Under the pieces are notes generated by a model that made no database searches, was not told the DNA's origin, and was given only the letters and a program-made list of their open reading frames with translations. Position numbers and translations under genes: made by a program. Positions 60,233 through 64,000 of a DNA stretch of 64,000 bases are shown in pieces (position 1 is the first letter of the stretch; each line of letters starts with the position of its first letter). This DNA comes from Quercus robur. Its lineage: Eukaryota > Streptophyta > Magnoliopsida > Fagales > Fagaceae. The stretch covers positions 18,783,974 through 18,847,973 of the forward strand of contig NC_065536.1 in the NCBI RefSeq assembly GCF_932294415.1, written 5' to 3'.

Positions 60233-61713
60233 TCAAAATTTGAAGAAATATGCCAAGGTACCACAATGAAAAATTTGAAATAATTTTCTTTTGTGTTGTC
60301 CCTGTTCTGTTACAACGGCATTGTTTAATTTCAAGATGTGTCTCCTCTTTTTTTTTTTTGGATAGTATAGATATGTCTCCTTTAGTTGCATTGTTTCATT
60401 CTTGTAGGTGTCTTTGTCACTTCTCCACCTCTCTCTCTCTAAATGAACAAGCTTATTCTTGTGGGGGTATAAACCCAATTCTAAAGTACATTGATTCAAA
60501 GAAAAAGCAGAATTAATAAAAGTAGTAATTTAATTTGTTACAGAATTCAATTTCTTTTAATTGTAAAAGTTTTCAAAATTATTCCAACTCCAAAAAATTC
60601 ATTATGTTTTTTTTCTAACTTACCAATTCTAATTTCTTTGATCGCTTAAACATCATCGATTTGCATTAATTCTATTTCTGGTATGATTGTTTTGGTTTTT
60701 CACAATATGATTAGTAGCTTGAAGTTAATGTATGTGCAGCATTGGAGCTCCAACTAAGAGGCCATCTCCCTTCCTTATTGCTCATTTTAAAGAAGTGGGG
60801 TGGCTTCAGCAGTTTCCTTGGCCAATTGAGGCCTTGATGCCATGCTTATGATCACCTGCCTGGACTTTTGCGTAGTAATTCCAATGTTGATTTTCCTTAG
60901 CAAGTTGTTTGTGAAGTGGATAAGTTTGTTGTTTTATCCTTCTTCTTTTTTTCAGATTTACAACTTGCCCAAATATAGTCATACTATTTCACAATCTGCT
61001 TAAAGAATTATGTTCTTGCATTTACATAATATAATGGCCAGATTGTTGCTTTGTACGAAAAGGATATGGGGCCAGGTGACTGGTCACTTCTAGAGGTTGG
61101 CCTCCAACCTGATTCAAATAAACGTGTAATGATGCTCCTACTTAGTTAAAAATCATAAGAATGGGTCAGTTGTTTACTGGTTGAACGTGTTCTTAATATA
61201 CTTTCTGCTTCACTTGCTTGCCTTAGAGCACATTCCTAGGCCCTTTCTTTCTATTAAAACTTTGCAGGCTTTGAACTAACAATTTTTTATTCTGTTTTAT
61301 GATGTATATTTCTTTTTCTTGTGCTAACCTGCTGCCCAATATTTTCTTAATGTGCATTTATATGTTTTTCTCCTAGTTGACTTTTGAAGTAAAAGTTTCT
61401 ATCTTTGCAGACTAACTTGGAGTACTCTTTTTCTTTTAAAGGCTTAAGGCTAAGCCAAAGAGAGTTTTAATGGCTCGATCCAGTCAAAGAGGATAAAAAT
61501 AAAGGGAAAAGAAAGACAAACATTTGTGCAGTTGGTGATTCTTCTTTCCATTCAATATTTATATTTGCACTTTTTAGTTGTTAATAATTTTGAGAAATTC
61601 AAAAGTTTGCTATTTAGCACATGTATCAAGATTTTAAATTACTATTGTGTATTTAAGTACTATTTATGATTGTTTTTGATGAAATTCATTTGAGGGGCAT
61701 CGAATTATATCAG
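60233..61713. other. 3' flank of the TNL gene
   Basis: No clear gene. A GTGCAG acceptor-like site near 60740, followed by about 160 bp of more GC-rich sequence, might be a spliced 3' UTR exon of the TNL gene or a non-coding RNA; I cannot decide. Confidence 0.35.
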
Positions 61714-63695
61714 GTTCTTTGATCTTCTCGTATTCAACCCCTCTTCATACTAATCTCCTCTGTTTGAGGCACCAGGCAATCACACCGGATCACCACTTCA
61801 TGACCATTGAATTCGACAAGACCCAAAGCCAACAAATTGTTTCCTCCATACTTTCATCCATTCCAAGGGGATTTAAAGGTGAGTTTTCATCTCTCTCGAT
61901 TGCTTATATTCCACGACTGAGGGAAGTAGTTTGATAGTGGTATACTAGAGTTTGAATGGTTGTTAGGAGTGGGTATGGCCAGATTTTAGGGAGTCATTGG
62001 ATGTCAAGTATGTGATTTCCTATTGTATTTTAGACTAAACACAAGTATATGGTGAATTAGGGAGAAATTTCATTAAACAGATAAAATTGAGCATGGAAGC
62101 CCAATATAGTGAAGTGAATGAAAGTTAACGCTTGTGGCTTTAATTTAAATCAAGTTTCGGACCTCATTTTTTCGGAAAAAAAAAAAAAAATGAAACCTAT
62201 CACCTTGCATGAATATTAATAAATTTTGAATTAAGATTGTAAGTTGTTTTCATTTGAGGTCAGACTTTTGGAATTTATAGGCACCTAGGTTTGTTAGATC
62301 CAAAATTTGCTACTAGAAATTCCTTTTTTTTTTTTTCTTTTTTTTTTCTTTTTTTTTTTTTTTCATTTGGAAGGGTTGGGGAGGGTGGCATTCATGTTGA
62401 GATGAATTTTCTTTGATATTTAGGTAGCTTAGATCTTAGTTGGATAATATTATTGTTTCGTGTATATTACAAAGTGCTGTATGATTCTATAGTTTGTAAC
62501 CCTTGATGGCAAGGAAATATGTGCAAAAGTTTGTAAAAAATTCAGATTGATATTCTTGATGTAAAATAAAAAATTTCATACAAGTGCCAAATTTAGGCTT
62601 AGGTCCTGTCATACGGCAGTTTTTCACATTTCCTTTTCAATACACACTAGTTTTGGAATGTATTATGTGGGTGAGATGAGTATGTGAGGGTCCATTTTCT
62701 TTTAGGTAAAAATGCAGGCCTTTTTTTTTGTGTTGGGGGGGGGGGGGGGGGGGGGGGGGAGAGTGGGGTGTTGGGGTGAATAACATTTGGTAGCTTCTTT
62801 GTATTTGCTTAACAGAATTGTCCATGGGGCAAAATGGACTTCATCTTGTGTCTCCAATGTGACATTCTCAGTTCTTGTTAACAAATTCCTAACTGGCTTC
62901 TTCAGCAATATGTACGTCTAAGTAAAGGGATCCTGGAGGCACTCTAATTATGTTTCCAGGTGGGAAAGGAAGTGGTGCTTTCAAACTTTTTTAAAGATTA
63001 TCCTATCATCTCCTATATTAGTTAGCTACTTCTAGGCTTTGAGATGTTCCCAAATTAAAAAAATGAAGGTGGGTTCATGTGTTCTAGGTTGTAAGGTAGT
63101 TTCTCTTCCTACGCCAATTTATATTTGAAGTTGGTACTAAGAATTTTTTAAAGGTAGTTTAGAAGTGTCCTGCTTTGGATCCACTTTTTGTCATTCCTAA
63201 GAATACCCTTTCAAATGTTCTTGTTATGAAGCTTTAGTTATTGTTTGTGGACATGCAATTTGCAATCATGTTAGCTAGTCAGTGATAAGGAAGAGCTTAT
63301 TTGGTTTAGTTCAAACTTATCAATATGGATACTTACTAGAAACTTTGAGTTGGTAACATAATGGGAAAGGCAGGGGAGGTGTGCATATGAATAAAAATGT
63401 GCTTGAAGTTTCATGCATTAAGCCAAGATGTAGTTGTCTTTGCTTGTACTGGAAATTGAAAATAATTTTTGTTCTTTTTCACTATCAATGTGAATTTCTC
63501 TTCATTCTTATTCCTACTAGTTCAATTTTAGGCTTTACAATATTATAATTATAGGAGATTTTTGGATGCTAATGACCTTTGATTATCTGCACCCAGATTG
63601 CATGGCATCTGTGTTTCAGTTAAGTTATTTGTGGGTTTTGTGCAGCATCAATTCTGTTCAAGAATGGAAAATCAGCATATGAGGATATCTTCGGA
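61714..63695 (+). CDS. Two possible exons of an unidentified gene
   Basis: A candidate exon runs from an ATATCAG acceptor (61714) or from ATG 61800 to 61878, where AAAG is followed by GTGAGT. A second candidate, 63645-63695, follows TTTTGTGCAG and ends before GTACAC. The frames join as one: the first part reads MTIEFDKTQSQQIVSS and the second SILFKNGKSAYEDIF. Composition and splice sites look real, but I do not recognise the family, and the gene would continue past the window edge. A pseudogene or chance is possible. Confidence 0.35.
61879..63644. other. Putative intron or spacer
   Basis: AT-rich sequence with T runs (62320-62363) and a G25 run (62735-62759). No recognisable gene on either strand. 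Confidence 0.4.
62735..62759 (+). repeat. G25 homopolymer
   Basis: Twenty-five consecutive G on the plus strand. Such runs are rare in AT-rich plant DNA and often mark uncertain assembly length. Confidence 0.9.
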
Positions 63696-64000
63696 GGTAC
63701 ACACAATGTTCTTCTGGCTTTGTTATTTAGGTGGCACTAAGAATGAAAGACAATTGTTGTGATATTATGCAGATTGATGTCATTTATAGGAGAAAAAAGA
63801 AAGCAAGAGGGAGAGAGAGAGAGAGAAAGAGAGAGAAGGGGTTTAAGAGAGAGGATGGAATGATAGGAACAAGGCCTTGAAAAGACATTACAATAGTTTG
63901 TGGACTTGATTCAAAGATGTAAGGATCAACCTTGGTCAAAATGGATTTTCTTGTGATGGTACCAAACAAATGGTGGTAGACTGTCATCATGTTTTTTGAT
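63696..64000. other. Window end
   Basis: A GA-rich tract (about 63805-63838) and unassigned sequence. No gene visible. Confidence 0.4.

Overview
The window reads as nuclear DNA from a dicot tree. It is AT-rich, genes have GT-AG introns, and transposable elements of nearly every plant class are present, together with a eukaryotic tRNA-Gly and a TIR-NBS-LRR gene. Several of the small elements look like types common in Fagaceae (oak or chestnut), but that placement is only an impression.

Region 1 (about 1-46,000) is a direct tandem array of aldo-keto reductase (AKR) genes on the minus strand, of the auxin-induced PCNT115-like / perakine reductase-like type. AKR-1 (2860-8977) and AKR-3 (39609-45715) each have seven exons that join into an intact 344-residue protein with the catalytic Asp/Tyr/Lys/His. 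AKR-2 (17398-33504) keeps all seven exons and splice sites, but TGG has become TAG in exon 4 and its intron 5 has grown to about 11.5 kb. A lone exon 1 with promoter (12183-12242) is the stub of a further copy. Transposon markers with empty sites show that AKR-1 and AKR-2 are the younger pair and AKR-3 the older branch.

Intron 5 of AKR-2 holds a nested insertion: a Ty1/Copia element (19031-27997, TSD AGTCT) is split by a hAT-type non-autonomous element (23414-27458, TSD CCTACACT), which holds a 5'-truncated LINE (about 23878-26802). A second LINE fragment lies next to it. Elsewhere there are solo LTRs, a TRIM remnant, Helitrons and several TIR elements. Many are present in one array unit and absent from its paralogue, so the array serves as its own record of filled and empty sites.

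Region 2 (35,700-39,000) between AKR-2 and AKR-3 holds a Helitron and a 200-bp-period satellite built of two alternating half-units. Region 3 (46,000-48,800) holds a degenerate repeat array carrying a GC-rich hAT MITE, then tRNA-Gly(GCC) on the minus strand.

Region 4 (50,727-60,232, plus strand) is a five-exon TNL disease-resistance gene with TIR, NB-ARC, LRR and post-LRR parts. It has a nonsense codon near the end of the TIR domain and a frameshift in the post-LRR domain, so this allele is probably a pseudogene. A 2.75-kb Helitron sits in one of its introns.

Region 5 (60,233-64,000) has no gene I can name. Two possible exons of an unidentified plus-strand gene lie near 61.8 and 63.7 kb. I found no wholly new biological system. 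The most distinctive content is the nested insertion and the datable AKR array.
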